Assembly: GCA_949358305.1 (NCBI GenBank)
Contig: OX442314.1
Location: 8,797,060-8,861,059 of the forward strand
Source of the DNA: Strigamia acuminata
Lineage: Eukaryota > Arthropoda > Chilopoda > Geophilomorpha > Linotaeniidae
Length of the DNA stretch: 64,000 nt
Direction: 5' to 3'
The notes below the pieces were generated by a model. It was not told where the DNA came from, made no database searches, and was given only the letters and a program-made list of their open reading frames with translations. The translations under genes were made by a program, and so were the position numbers. Shown here in pieces: positions 53,414-64,000 of the stretch (position 1 is the first letter of the stretch; each line of letters starts with the position of its first letter).

Positions 53414-56063
53414 AAATTGGAATTTGAAGAAAATAATTATCTTTTTGTTGTTAATTTTTTTTCTTTAAAAAAGCCGGAAGTTCACCTTGGCTAGCCACAT
53501 AAAAGTTCGTTGTGTTTACAACCTGCGCGTGTAAAATATCAATCGTTCCTCCTCCTTGAGCCGTTCTGCTCCTAGCCTCGTTTAATAATTCCTGGCTCGT
53601 AAATTTTGCTTTCATCCCTTTTTTTTAATTTATTTTTTTTTTCCTCGGCTGGCGGTGAACATACGGAAGAGCCGCATTCTTGCCTTGGACTTTTGTACTT
53701 AATTTCTCACATGATGAATTTTACTTTTATGGGAAAGTGAACAGGTAAACAGGGTTTGACCGATACCATAATTATCCGATATCAGCCGATACTGATATTG
53801 TCCGGTTAATATCGGCTGATACCGATAACTATTTTTATGGTATTTGTGGTATACCGAGGTGCGGTAATTTTGCCATTTACCCTTTATTGTCAAACTCTAT
53901 TTTTAATTATCTAAACACAGTAGATCCAAAAATAACTTAATAACTGAAATTAGATTCAAAATAAATTCAAAACTAATTGAATGAAGTGGGACACTTAGAC
54001 ACATCTATTGCTGCAGCGGCCATCTTTGTTGGGGTAAAAAATGACCCGGGTTGGGTTAGTATTAATTTTTTTTAGGTTTGTACTGCTAGGATTAATACAA
54101 CAGGTTTAAACAATTTAATTTTACTGCAATTAATTATTTTGTTTTTAAAAAATGTGATCTTCTAAAAATAATTTAAAAAAATGGTGCAAAGTTTGTGCGA
54201 TTTTTTTTCTTTTACCGATATTGATATCGGTATCGGTATCGACAGCTATTTTGTTTTTCTTAATAAGTGCAATGTATTGTGGGTAATTAATGAGCAAATT
54301 TCACTAAATCATGTAATATTTATTCCCATGAATGTTTGTGTGTGTATTTTATGGTATTTTAACACATGTTCTACTTTCTGAACAGGTTTGTGAATGACTT
54401 TAAACTTTCATTGCAGTGTTCCTTTAAAAAAAAATTTTACTTTGTTTTTCATGCCCCTGGTGAGCAAACTTAAAATCAATAAAGTTTCAAATAACATTTT
54501 ATTTCATTAAAGTGTTTTACAAAAAAAAATTATAAGATTAATTCCGATTAGTACCAGAACCTATTTCACAACAACATTAGAAGAAACAAAACAAAAAAAA
54601 ATTCAAAATTTAAAAGATCGAAATCAAAACCGGTGAAATTTGTTATAAACTGTACAATTAAAACTAGGATTAAGTAAGAATAATGTAAACTATATACTGA
54701 CTTGATGAAAGAGGATCCCCATAAATTAAAATTATAAAAACAATGAGACAACATTAAATTAAAATGAAAAAAAAAATTAGAAGAAAACAAAATATTCTAC
54801 AATTAATTCAAAAATGCCAAAAAAATTTGAGCAAAAAGTGTTCATCTTTCTTCCTAAGAAAACATAAGCCTGAGGATTACAATAATGTTACAACTGGATA
54901 TTTTTATTGTTTTAAATTTGATTCATCTACTGACTTGATTTGTGAGTATCTTGAGCTTTTTTTTCCCTAAACAATACTGCAATAACAAACAATATTATTT
55001 TGATTCTTTCACTAACAACAATACCTTAAAAGTGTCAAAAACTTGATGGCAACAATCACAAAATTATTTTTCCCAACAAATAACTCCACTCAAAATCCAC
55101 TGTTGAAAACTCAACAACTGGTTTTTAACAATCAATTTCATTGCATCATCAACAACAATAACAAAACAGATTTACTAATGCAACAATAATTTTTCAACAA
55201 TCGGTTCGTGGCATTCTTCAACTGCATTTTCACCATTGTCTGAACATGCCAAAAGTCATTTTTATATTTTCTAAACAATAAACCACTTGTGGCCATTGTA
55301 AATAATCAACATTTTACAAACAATTCTTTACAAAAAACAAAACATTCAAAACAGCAAATTGTTAGAAAGTTATTCAATCAACTCTGTTGAAGATTATAAA
55401 AAAATATGCCTAAAAACATCGTCAGCACTAGAGCAAAGGACGGATAAGTGCCATAGTTATTCACACAATTGACAAAACAAATGCCCATTTTCAAATGTAG
55501 GACTTGAAGAATAATCGCTTGATTTTTATAAACCGTCGACTGTTTTTACGATTTTCCTGCTTAATCAGTTACTGGAAATATTTATCTAAACAATACGATT
55601 GGACAGGTAGATACACACAACACTGGCCAAAATATCTTCACATGCTCTTTTGCTGCTTCAGCTCTGAATGAGAAGTTCATGTTTCTGCCACCAGTGGGTT
55701 ATGGAAATACATCATGTAGTACATTAATTACCTAAAAATCTAAACTTTTGATGTCATTGTTATCAACGCAAACACGGCATCAAAACACTGATGGGTTTTA
55801 ATGTTCTTTTAATATCCACAAAATTGTTGAACACTATAGGTAAGTCCACAACTGCATTCAGAGCTAAAGAATTACGAGAAAGCGTGAAGATTTTTTTGGG
55901 TAAAGGTGTACATTCTTTGTGGAAGATATGGAATGTGGAATTTCCTAATGTTTCTCTTACAGTCTTTGTCATCGGAGACTTCCTACGACATCTTCTTAGA
56001 ACAAAATTACAATTTATTGATTCCAATTCCAATTTCCTCTTGGAAACAGATGCACCTGGTGTT
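53414..56063. other. Intergenic DNA between RING gene and PDZ gene
   Basis: The 3' flanks of two convergent genes. Bases 53750-53890 and 54205-54255 hold CCGATACCGATA/TATCGGTATCGG words shared with the right edge of the window, probably one transposon family. The rest is AT-rich without coding signal. Confidence 0.5.
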
Positions 56064-59000
56064 TTATTGTGGTGGTTGCAAAGTCGGCGGCGGAGATTCC
56101 AGTCCTGAATCACCGACGACCGGCATCACCAACTGCGGGCCGGATATGAAGACCGTCTTGGCCAAAACCGTTTGGCCGCTCTGTGAAGTGACTGAATAAG
56201 CGTCCACATCCCCAGTAGAATTTTTCCCCTCGTTATTCACCGTCACATGCATCGTCGTCACTGTAACATTGTCGTGGTGATCGTAACCAGAAGTCGACCC
56301 GTTGTGCTCTCCGTTCTCTTCGTGCTGGGTCTTAGGGCGGACATCCTTGTTTGGAGACGGCGTTCTCGACAGTTCCCTCGTGCTGATGATCGGCGGGATT
56401 ATTGGAATCGTAATAGTAGGACTGCGCGCTGGACTAATAGCCACCAAGCCAGAGTTTGGCCTCAGATTGGTCACCGATGCCGTTGTTGTCGCCACAACTT
56501 CTTCGTCGCTTTCGGAATCATCGTAGGTCTTAATGGATGGATCTATCGACAACATATGTCGCTTCGGTTTCATCGGCTCGTTTTCGATGCTGTCTTCAGA
56601 CAAGGAAGAACTCGACATCGAAGAGCTTCTGTTCAGAGGCACGGCTATCAGAGTTACATCATTGTTCACCTCATTCTGCTTCTCCAAGTACTTCTCTATC
56701 TTGCCCCTATCGAGGTTCTCCTTCACCCACTTCTCCAAACCAGAGGATATCTCTAGTTTCTCTTTGTTAGCTGCTTCCTGTGATGTCTTTGTGAAATAAG
56801 TGCTGAAGAGCTGTTGATCGCTCGACTTATCGGCCTCTTCCAATTCGTCGGAATTGTTCAACTCCATAGAGACAGCCCTCTCCAAAGGAAGAGACTTAGT
56901 GTCTTCGATCTTCGTCAAGTCGTCCAACGAAGCCGTTCGTCTGGATGAAGTTGCTTTGTCACTACCGGATCCTGTCTGGATCAATCCGCTCCGGGGTATG
57001 GAGTTAAACCGTTCATCCCCACAGGCCTTATCCAAACCCTCATCATAATTTGTCTTGATAATGGCGCTCAAGGGCAAATAGCCTCCAGCAACTTCCACCC
57101 TACTCCTTTTGGGAGATTTTGGTTCGGGCGAAGGACTACCGGAGTTCACCTGAACACTGGTAACATTGTTCGGCTTCAAGAAAACCACAGACTTGGAGTG
57201 GTTTTGGTCCGAAAAGGTCAAGCTCGCCTGGGATGGAATTCCCTCGACAAACGGATTGCCTACACCACCCTCGATTTCCGTTGGCGACGACGGTTGGGAC
57301 GAAGGTGGTTGTGGAGCTCGTCTTTTTCCTGCTATTGGATTCCGCTTCGGCTTCAGCTTGGGTGAATTCTGCAATACCTTCTGCATCTTGGACTCAAAGT
57401 ATGTTATGTTTTCGTCCAGGGAATCATCGCTGCTAGACTTCCGATTGATGTCCCCTTCAAAATCTGCCGCCGAGGGCGTTTTCAGATCAACCCGAGGCAG
57501 AATGACGGTTTTTTCCGGTTCAACTTGGTCGGCAAGGAGGTTTTCTTCACTCAATTTCCGAACAATCGTCTGCTTGATAGAACTCAAGTCCGGCTGCCGC
57601 GACAACGCTTCCGGACTTTCTTTCGCATTCTTCATTGCCTCATCAAGACTTATCTGCACATCGTCCAAATCCATGGCTGGAATGTCAAAATTCTTCAACG
57701 TATCTTCGCTGGTTAGTTCTCGGATAAATGTACGTCTTGCGTCCGGAATGTCCACTCTGGGACCACTTCCAGCATCGACTTCGTGGATCGCATGCGGGGA
57801 ATCTGCAGGAACCACACAAGGGCCTAAAACCGGCGTCACTTCATCTTCCTTTCTATCACTAGAAGCAACTGTGGACAATCCGAAGGTCGGAATTTCAATA
57901 GTCAAATCTTGCGGAGGAATGAACGCAGTGGAAGTTTGTGTCGACAATCTTCGATTTTCAGCTTGACTGTCGACAAAGGGATTGTAGTTGTTGCTTTTCA
58001 CTGCATGTTTCTGCACCTCGTTGACCTCGACAGAAACTACGGTTTCGTTATTAGCCTTGTCGTGTGCAGGCACTTCACCCTCTTTGATTGGCTCCACCCT
58101 TTGGGCCACTCCAGTACCAACAACTTTGCCTCGTGGACCCAAAACCCCAACACTTAAAGAACGTTTGTTACTCCCGGTGTCACGGGATAGCTGACTCACG
58201 TCATCACTCGATTGGCTCCGGTAAACTGGGTGCGACAATACTTCGGCGCCCACCATGCCCGTACCTGACACCGAACTTGATGTTGAGCCTCTTTTCTGAT
58301 GACCAGGTAGAAATGGTGCACCTGATTGCTCAGACGTCTTCTGTATGTACAAAGTGACATCGTATGGAGATGCATAACTAAGAATAGTCAAAGCATCTTC
58401 GATGGTGATTTGGTCGAAACACACAGACACTCCCAGGATACGATCACCTAAAACAAAAAGTGTATGTATAAGTATAAGTAGTATGACACTTAGCATAGTC
58501 AGTGCCCCATAAGTAGAATACCTATAATGCTTAAATGCTCTGAATTATGGGTACATCTGTTCACCATTTCAGTGTCATTTCTTTATCCTCGTCAGACCTA
58601 ACCTTGCATTTGCACCGAGAACCGGGGAAAACCACAGAAAACCCAGTTGGAGGCGAGTTCCATAGAAACAGTACCTTAGTCAGACCTAGGTCAATCAACT
58701 ACAGGACTTCTCATCCGCCAATTTTTGAAATCTAACTTATCTCTTACAATTACGAAGGAGCCGTCTGTCGTCACAATGTGAAAACTTCTTTTGGGGAAAT
58801 GGCGAGCAGCTGACATCCCGCATTTACATTTATGACGGACGTTACAACGTAGTTCAATTTTATTTAATGTTTGATTTAAAAATATCATCTAAAAATTTAA
58901 TAAATACGGAGTAATTTTCAGACATTATTTTTAACTTCAAACTACCGCTTTATAATGTCATCTAAAAATCTAAATGCGCGATGTCAGTTGTCCGCCATTT

Positions 59001-61386
59001 GCCCGCACAATAACGTTACTTGTGCCGCTTCGGCTGGATGGCGCCACGATCGCAAGACAAAATCGCATTACAGTCTAACAATTAAATTGTGCTAGATGGG
59101 AAGTCCTGTAGTTGATCGTCCTAGGTCAGACAAACGAGATTCAATTGTCATAGCCCCTGTTGAGGATAATATCTTGAAAATACAGTCGAAACTCTTTATA
59201 ACGAATCGCAAGGAACCCGAAAAATCAATTCGTTATAACGAGAATTTGTTACATCGACATTATTTAACATGGTGTTCTATGGCCAGCCAACCAAACCAGC
59301 CACCTTTAGGTATTCGTTACATCGATAATTCGTTATATCGCGATTCGTTATAAAGAGTTTCGACTGTATCTAAAATCAAGAGAGATCTTTCGATCTTGCG
59401 ATTATCTTTAGTGGTGTGATTTTTAGACCATATCATGCTTAGATGTGCACAATGTCAACGTCTGCACATGTATGCAAGAAGAAAGTATCAGCATGAGGCG
59501 TAAAAAGGTTATTGCTTTAACATTTGCCAGAAGATGGAGCAAAAACTCTGACTAGTCAGCAACTATTAACTGCATTGTCAGAATGACTAACAGAAAGACT
59601 CCAATAAAGCATCAACTGCATTCAAAAAGAAAGCTTGGTCAGTTAACAGCAGTGAACCACCCACAACAATAAATCAATTTTAAAGCTTTTAAAACTCCCC
59701 ATTGGTCAAAATAAAAAATCAACCAAAACCTGTAAATACATTTTCTAAGGCTCAATAATAACAATAAATAAAAAAAAATAAAGTAAACAAATAAATACAA
59801 GAAATCAGAAGAAAAAAAAATGACGCAATGCTAAAAAAAAAATGTGCCAATATCAATGTCAAGGTAAACCTGCAGCTCTGGCCTCTTCTATGAAAAACAC
59901 TGCAATCCAAGGTCACAACGTGAAAATTCCGCTAGGGGCGCTTACACTGGGTCCCGCGACCTCCAAATCAAGAAATCAGAAATGTGACAGACATAATGTT
60001 GTAATTCCAAACCATTTCATAATAAATAGAAATTTAAAAAAATCTAAAATTTAAAATAACTTGTCAGAGATTTGACTTTTATGTTGGATAATATTCCTGA
60101 GTGTGGTTGGAGGTCCCCCTGGTGGAGAAAAAGTGATATGATAGTTGAGAAATTGGTTTTGGAGTTAATTCTTGCTGCTTGACATGGCCAAGGGTGAAAG
60201 TGAAGAATGCTCTCTCTTCACCCCTGCAACCATAAATCTGAGGCAATGCCAAGCATGGTGTCAGAACATTGTGTATGTACTATTTAGGTGGCAGGGGGTA
60301 CATGTTTTTCAAGTTTGGAGTTTAAAGGGATTGTTGGAATTTTGGGTCTTTAAGGGTTTGATTGGGAAATCAAAGTGGGGAGTAGAGTTTGGGCAGTGGT
60401 AATTAATTTTGAGGGAAAATAGTTTATTGGTGGTTTTGTGGTTTTGGAATTTTTCTGGCAAGTTTTTGCAGTTTTTCTACAGAATTTGTTCAAATTATGC
60501 TTGGTTTTCTCAAAGTTTGTTTTAATTTTCTAGTTTTTGGACACATTTTGCAGTTTTTGAGCAAACTTTACAGTTTTGACAATTTTTGTTATTGTTTTAG
60601 AATTTTGTTTTGCAGATTTTGTTCAAATTTTGCAGTTTTCATTCAAATTTTGCAGTTTTAATTTAAATTTTGCCAATTTCCTTCAAAATTCTGCAATTTT
60701 CACCAACATTTTGCAATTTCCCTTCAAAATTCTGCAATTTCCTTCAAATTTTGCCAATTTCCTTCAAATTTTGCCAATTTCCTTCAAATTTTTGCAAATT
60801 TCCTTCAAATTTTGCCAATTTCCTTCAAATTTTGCAATTTCCTTCAAATTTTGCCAATTTCCACCAACATTTTGCATTTTCCTTCAAAATTCTGCAATTT
60901 CCACCAACATTTTGCAATTTCCCCTTAAAATTTCGCCAATTTCATCTCCATTCTCTCTTTTCTAAATCCAACCAAGTTGAATAAACAAAATCACCCACTT
61001 TCAAAATTGAAATCCTTTGTGTAGTTGAAGGGTTATTACACACAACTTAATGAAACACCAATTCCTCTCAATGCCAATTACACTTTGCTGCCCTCAGGTG
61101 CAAAATCACCGCCTCAATCTCATTTATCCGGTCAAGATGACCACATCTCAAGGTCGCCAGTCCAACTGGGCGTGGCACACAGCACCGCATCAACAAAACC
61201 GGAAGTGACGTCTCCCAAAACCATTGCACTACGCTACTCACCAGCTTTAATTTTGCCCGATTCACTCGCGGGACCTCGGTGCAGCACGTCACGCACGTAG
61301 ATGCCGTGGCGTATGTTTCCACAAATGTTGAAACCGAGGCCTGTGAAGTCACAGCCGCGCAAACTAACTTCTAATTTTTCCGGCTC
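56064..61386 (-). CDS. PDZ scaffold protein, 3' end (last two exons, 842 aa visible)
   Basis: Two exons, 61386-61242 and 58447-56064, join in phase (145 + 2384 nt) and end at TAA. They encode a PDZ domain over the first about 90 residues, with carboxylate-binding loop GLGFNICG, the HRGPASESGKIKAGDRILGV segment, and EDALTILSYASPYDVTLYIQ. A disordered tail of about 750 residues follows, rich in Ser, Pro, Asp and Glu. The tail has two NPF motifs (YNPFVDS, GNPFVEG) that could bind EH domains, a KRRAPQPP proline motif that could bind SH3 domains, and several SP/TP sites. The 5' exons lie beyond the right edge or were not recognised in the transposon-rich 61.4-64 kb. The PDZ resembles those of large junctional scaffolds such as Big bang; the exact orthologue is uncertain. 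Confidence 0.88.
58686..59124. mobile_element. 439 bp MITE with 7 bp target duplication GTCAGAC
   Basis: The left end CTAGGTCAATCAACTACAGG plus ACTTC is mirrored by GAAGTCCTGTAGTTGATCGT plus CCTAG at the right end. GTCAGAC is present immediately outside both ends (58679-58685 and 59125-59131). It lies in the last intron of the PDZ gene. Confidence 0.85.
59181..59368. mobile_element. 188 bp pogo/mariner-type MITE, TACAGTCGAAACTC ends
   Basis: The left end TACAGTCGAAACTCTTTATA plus ACGAATCGC is perfectly mirrored by GCGATTCGTTATAAAGAGTT plus TCGACTGTA. TA at the borders fits the usual target site. A related fragment is at 19215-19250 (CGTTATAAATAATTTCGACT). Confidence 0.9.
60560..60960. repeat. 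TTCCTTCAAATTTTGCCAAT repeats, about 20 bp
   Basis: About 17 degenerate units of TTCCTTCAAATTTTGC(CA)AAT on the plus strand, giving spurious Phe/Asn/Leu-rich open frames. It lies in the PDZ gene's last intron. Confidence 0.9.
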
Positions 61387-61439
61387 CTAATCAAATAGAA
61401 TAGAAAACAATAATCAGTAAACAGTAAAAGTAACTAAAG

Positions 61440-62093
61440 TAGGGTTTCGGTACCGGGGTACCGATTTCCCGGGGAAACCCGGTGAGAAATCACGGTACCG
61501 GGAACTGAGAATTTTGAGAAATACCGGTTTCGTCAAAAATTCGTTGCTAATTTTCGTCATTGAAACGTTTGACGAAAAATGGCTAAAAATGGCTATTTTT
61601 GACAAAAAAGACCATTTTTACCATGAAAAATGGCTAAAAATGACCATTTTTGACAAAATACAGCCATTTTTACCACGAAAAATGGCTAAAAATGACCATT
61701 TTTGACAAAATACAGCCATTTTTGTGAATGAATTTAAACACTGAAATAAGTAATTGCGCGATTGTTTGATTGAAAGACAAAAGAGCTTTATTGTTTGCGT
61801 GTTGTTGTCCTTGACAACAGTCTTGTACAAATGGATGATTAAAATGAGTGACATTTCTTCTTTTTCAACGTTTAAATGATTGTGGTTATTTCCGGTTGTA
61901 CCAACAATTTTTACCATGAAAAATGGCTAAAAATGACCATTTTTGACAAAAAACGGCCATTTATTGTCATTTTTCGTCGCCTCTCGCCTGACTTTTTTTT
62001 AGTCTTGGGAGTACCGATTTCCCGGGAGTACCGGCCATTTCGGTACCGGGAACCGGGAATCGGAAAAAGGCGGGAAAACAGAAACCCTAACCT
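61440..62093. mobile_element. hAT-like element with TAGGGTTTC ends and GGTACCG palindromes
   Basis: The left end is TAGGGTTTCGGTACCGGGGT and the right end is inverse GAAACCCTA. Both ends carry GTACCGATTTCCCGGG. Inside are about four copies of AAAAATGGCTAAAAATG with ACCATTTTTGACAAAA. The flanking 8-mers AACTAAAG and ACCTGAAG are only a weak target duplication. Confidence 0.7.
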
Positions 62094-62148
62094 GAAGTAA
62101 CTAAACAGTAACATTCAATAATTAAAAATATAATCTATGGCATCAATT

Positions 62149-62983
62149 ACCATGTTTACATGTACTCGGTTTTCCAGAAATGTTAAAATCCGGATTTTAT
62201 TTATCCGTAAACCGTGTGCGTTTACATGGCATTAGTTTTCTAGTAAACACGACGCCGCATGTGAATTACCGATAATGCACTTTGATTATCTGGAACAACA
62301 AAATGGGTGTCGATCTATTTCAGCCCCTAAACAAATCAAATTCTGACTGCAGAAATCGTGTTTTTAGTTCATTTCACATCATTTTCGGTACTAAGTGTCG
62401 TTGGTAGGTCGGTCTAACACAGGGGTCGGCAAGTAATTTTAAGTGGGGTCCAGATACTATTGAAAATTTTTATCGAGGTCCAGAAAAAAACACTTAAAAA
62501 CCTTACTAAAAACCTAAGAAAATGGAAAAAACACTGAAAAACCAAATAAACCCCCCAATAAACACACAACCCAAAAAATACCAATAAAACCTAAAAAAAT
62601 AAAACAGGAAAAAACAGAAAAAACAAGAAAAGAAACACCGAAAAACCAAAGAAACCGAGGGAAAAACGTCGCTAAAACGTCACCGCGGTCCAAGTTTCGA
62701 CCTTCCACGATCCGGATCTGGACCGTGGTCCGCCTGTTGCCGACCGCTGGTCTAACATATCGTTACTATGCCGATTCGACGATATTCCGATTAAAGTTTT
62801 TAATTTTTGCATGCATGTGTAGTTTTCAATGTGAAAAACTCCCAAAATCTACCTCGTACAACTGAAATTTAGTTTTCCGAATAAGTCTGTCTTTTCTGAA
62901 AAACTGTTTTATCAGATTTCCTGAAAAGTAAAAATTCGGATTTTTACTTATCCAGATAACTGGGTACATGTAAACATGGTAAA
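62149..62983. mobile_element. Element with TACCATGTTTACATGTAC ends, split by a nested insertion
   Basis: The left end TACCATGTTTACATGTACTC is mirrored by GGGTACATGTAAACATGGTA at the right end. Bases 62420-62749 are a later hAT insertion; without it the element is about 500 bp. Confidence 0.8.
62420..62749. mobile_element. 330 bp hAT MITE with perfect 8 bp duplication GTCTAACA
   Basis: The ends CAGGGGTCGGCAAGTAA and TTGCCGACCGCTG are inverted. GTCTAACA directly abuts both (62412-62419 and 62750-62757). The interior is A-rich with GGTCCAGA words and has no transposase. Confidence 0.95.
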
Positions 62984-63969
62984 TATCTAAAATTAATTAA
63001 TTAATTAAATTAAATAAAATATTAAAATTAATATTATCTCGTAAACCCGATTGAATACAATCAATTAAAGACCATACAAATATGGCCATTAATAAATCTG
63101 TGTACATACAGCTGTATCGCTACCACAGCAACCAAATCTAAAACGAAAGTCTTTCATCCAGTATATTCATTACGTAGTTCAATTCTTCTACCACAAGACC
63201 ATCCGTTGAAAATAAAATATCAAATCATCATAAGTTCCTTTGCCTAATGCTGTGTGTTGGTTAGTTCTATTCAGGACTAAAATATTTCAATTTTGTTATA
63301 TTATTTTATTTTTGATAAATGTCCCCAATTCTCATTAGTGACGCCAGTTAGCCGCCCACGCGATGATTGTAGTTTGTTGTGTACGTAGTTACAATAATTC
63401 AGTCTTGGATCGTTCCTTTTGGGACTCAGGCCCGAGGAATAGAAAAGTCGGGTCTTTTCAGGTCTACTCATTGATTTATTAAGTGATGGTTGTCGGGGGA
63501 GAAAGTCCTGACAACCTTACATTGTTAAAACACGGTATGATGCATTATACTGTATAAGCGTGTACACCACTTGGTTGTAATGGTGCGTGTCAATTGTAAA
63601 CTCATTCGTTCATACAAATAAACTTTATAGAAGGACATAATAGTTACTATACACAATAACTCATAATGGGACATGTTAAGTGCTAAATGTTAAATTGTTA
63701 AATATCAAACTAAAGACGTGCTTTGATCACCCTGTGTGGAAATCAAGATGGCTGAAAATCAAGAAAATCAGAAAAGCGACCCCGCATGTAAATATTCAGA
63801 AATTCGATTTTCTGAAATCCGATTTCCAATTGATGACGTAAAAATCATCATTCCTGTCTCCAGAAATCAAGAAAATCAGCAAAATCAAAGAAATCCATTT
63901 AAGATTGAACGCACGTACTGATTAAAATCCTAAAATACTAAAATTCCGAAATCAACGATATCCTGGAAA
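62984..63969. other. Intronic/flanking DNA of the PDZ gene, no exon recognised
   Basis: AT-rich DNA with no PDZ-gene exon that I could support. A small open frame at 63736-63921 (ENQENQ-type) is built on GAAAATCAG words and is not convincing. Confidence 0.4.
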
Positions 63970-64000
63970 TTAGACTTGACCGATACCGGTATCGGCTATC
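63970..64000. mobile_element. Start of a GACCGATACCGGTATCGG repeat, cut by window edge
   Basis: TTGACCGATACCGGTATCGG matches the TTTGACCGATACC start at about 53755 and the TATCGGTATCGG word at about 54225. Only about 30 bases are visible. Confidence 0.45.

Noticed and set aside
54566-54790. Phe/Leu-rich reverse frame resembling a membrane protein
   Set aside because: Low-complexity AT-rich sequence; the hydrophobic codons follow from T-rich composition.
56247-58357. Several plus-strand frames of 60-266 codons
   Set aside because: They are antisense shadows of the large PDZ-gene exon, with no family resemblance.

Overview
The window is genomic DNA from an animal, most likely an invertebrate and plausibly an arthropod, although the phylum cannot be fixed from sequence alone. 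The evidence is AT-rich DNA, spliceosomal GT-AG genes with many 50-60 bp introns, metazoan gene families (Argonaute, MSK, calmodulin lysine methyltransferase, a PDZ scaffold), and dense miniature DNA transposons and minisatellites. There are no bacterial operons, CRISPR arrays or clear structural RNA genes. Exon boundaries were placed by hand from homology, GT-AG signals and codon phase. In every complete gene the exon lengths sum to a multiple of three with matching phases.

Layout, left to right: (1) 1-7.5 kb is an Argonaute locus. It holds the 5' part of one AGO copy on the minus strand running off the left edge, a pRiA4b ORF-3-like gene on the minus strand, and a complete 20-exon slicer-type AGO of 996 aa on the plus strand. 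(2) 7.5-14.5 kb is gene-poor: a 769 bp fold-back element, an 11 bp minisatellite, a decayed pogo/Tigger-like transposase with related terminal repeats, and AT-rich DNA. (3) 14.5-46.1 kb is one large minus-strand gene, an MSK (RPS6KA5-type) dual kinase with 15 coding exons. Its 3' two thirds are compact and its 5' introns are huge and packed with MITEs and minisatellites. It appears to have two alternative coding first exons (46.0 and 38.2 kb), both in the right phase. (4) 46.3-49.4 kb is CAMKMT on the minus strand, 9 exons, starting divergently from (5) 49.9-53.4 kb, an 8-exon plus-strand gene that joins an NAD-binding 3-hydroxyacyl-CoA-dehydrogenase-like domain to a C-terminal RING finger. 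(6) 56.1-61.4 kb and beyond is the 3' end of a PDZ scaffold gene on the minus strand, continuing off the right edge through transposon-filled intron DNA.

The genes do not form one pathway. AGO proteins act in small-RNA silencing, MSK in chromatin and CREB phosphorylation downstream of MAPK, and CAMKMT in calmodulin trimethylation. The dehydrogenase-RING protein has a degenerate dehydrogenase catalytic position and an intact RING, which suggests a metabolite- or NAD-sensing ubiquitin ligase. It is the least familiar item in the window. Many unrelated minisatellites share a 29-31 bp unit length, which is the main unexplained structural pattern.
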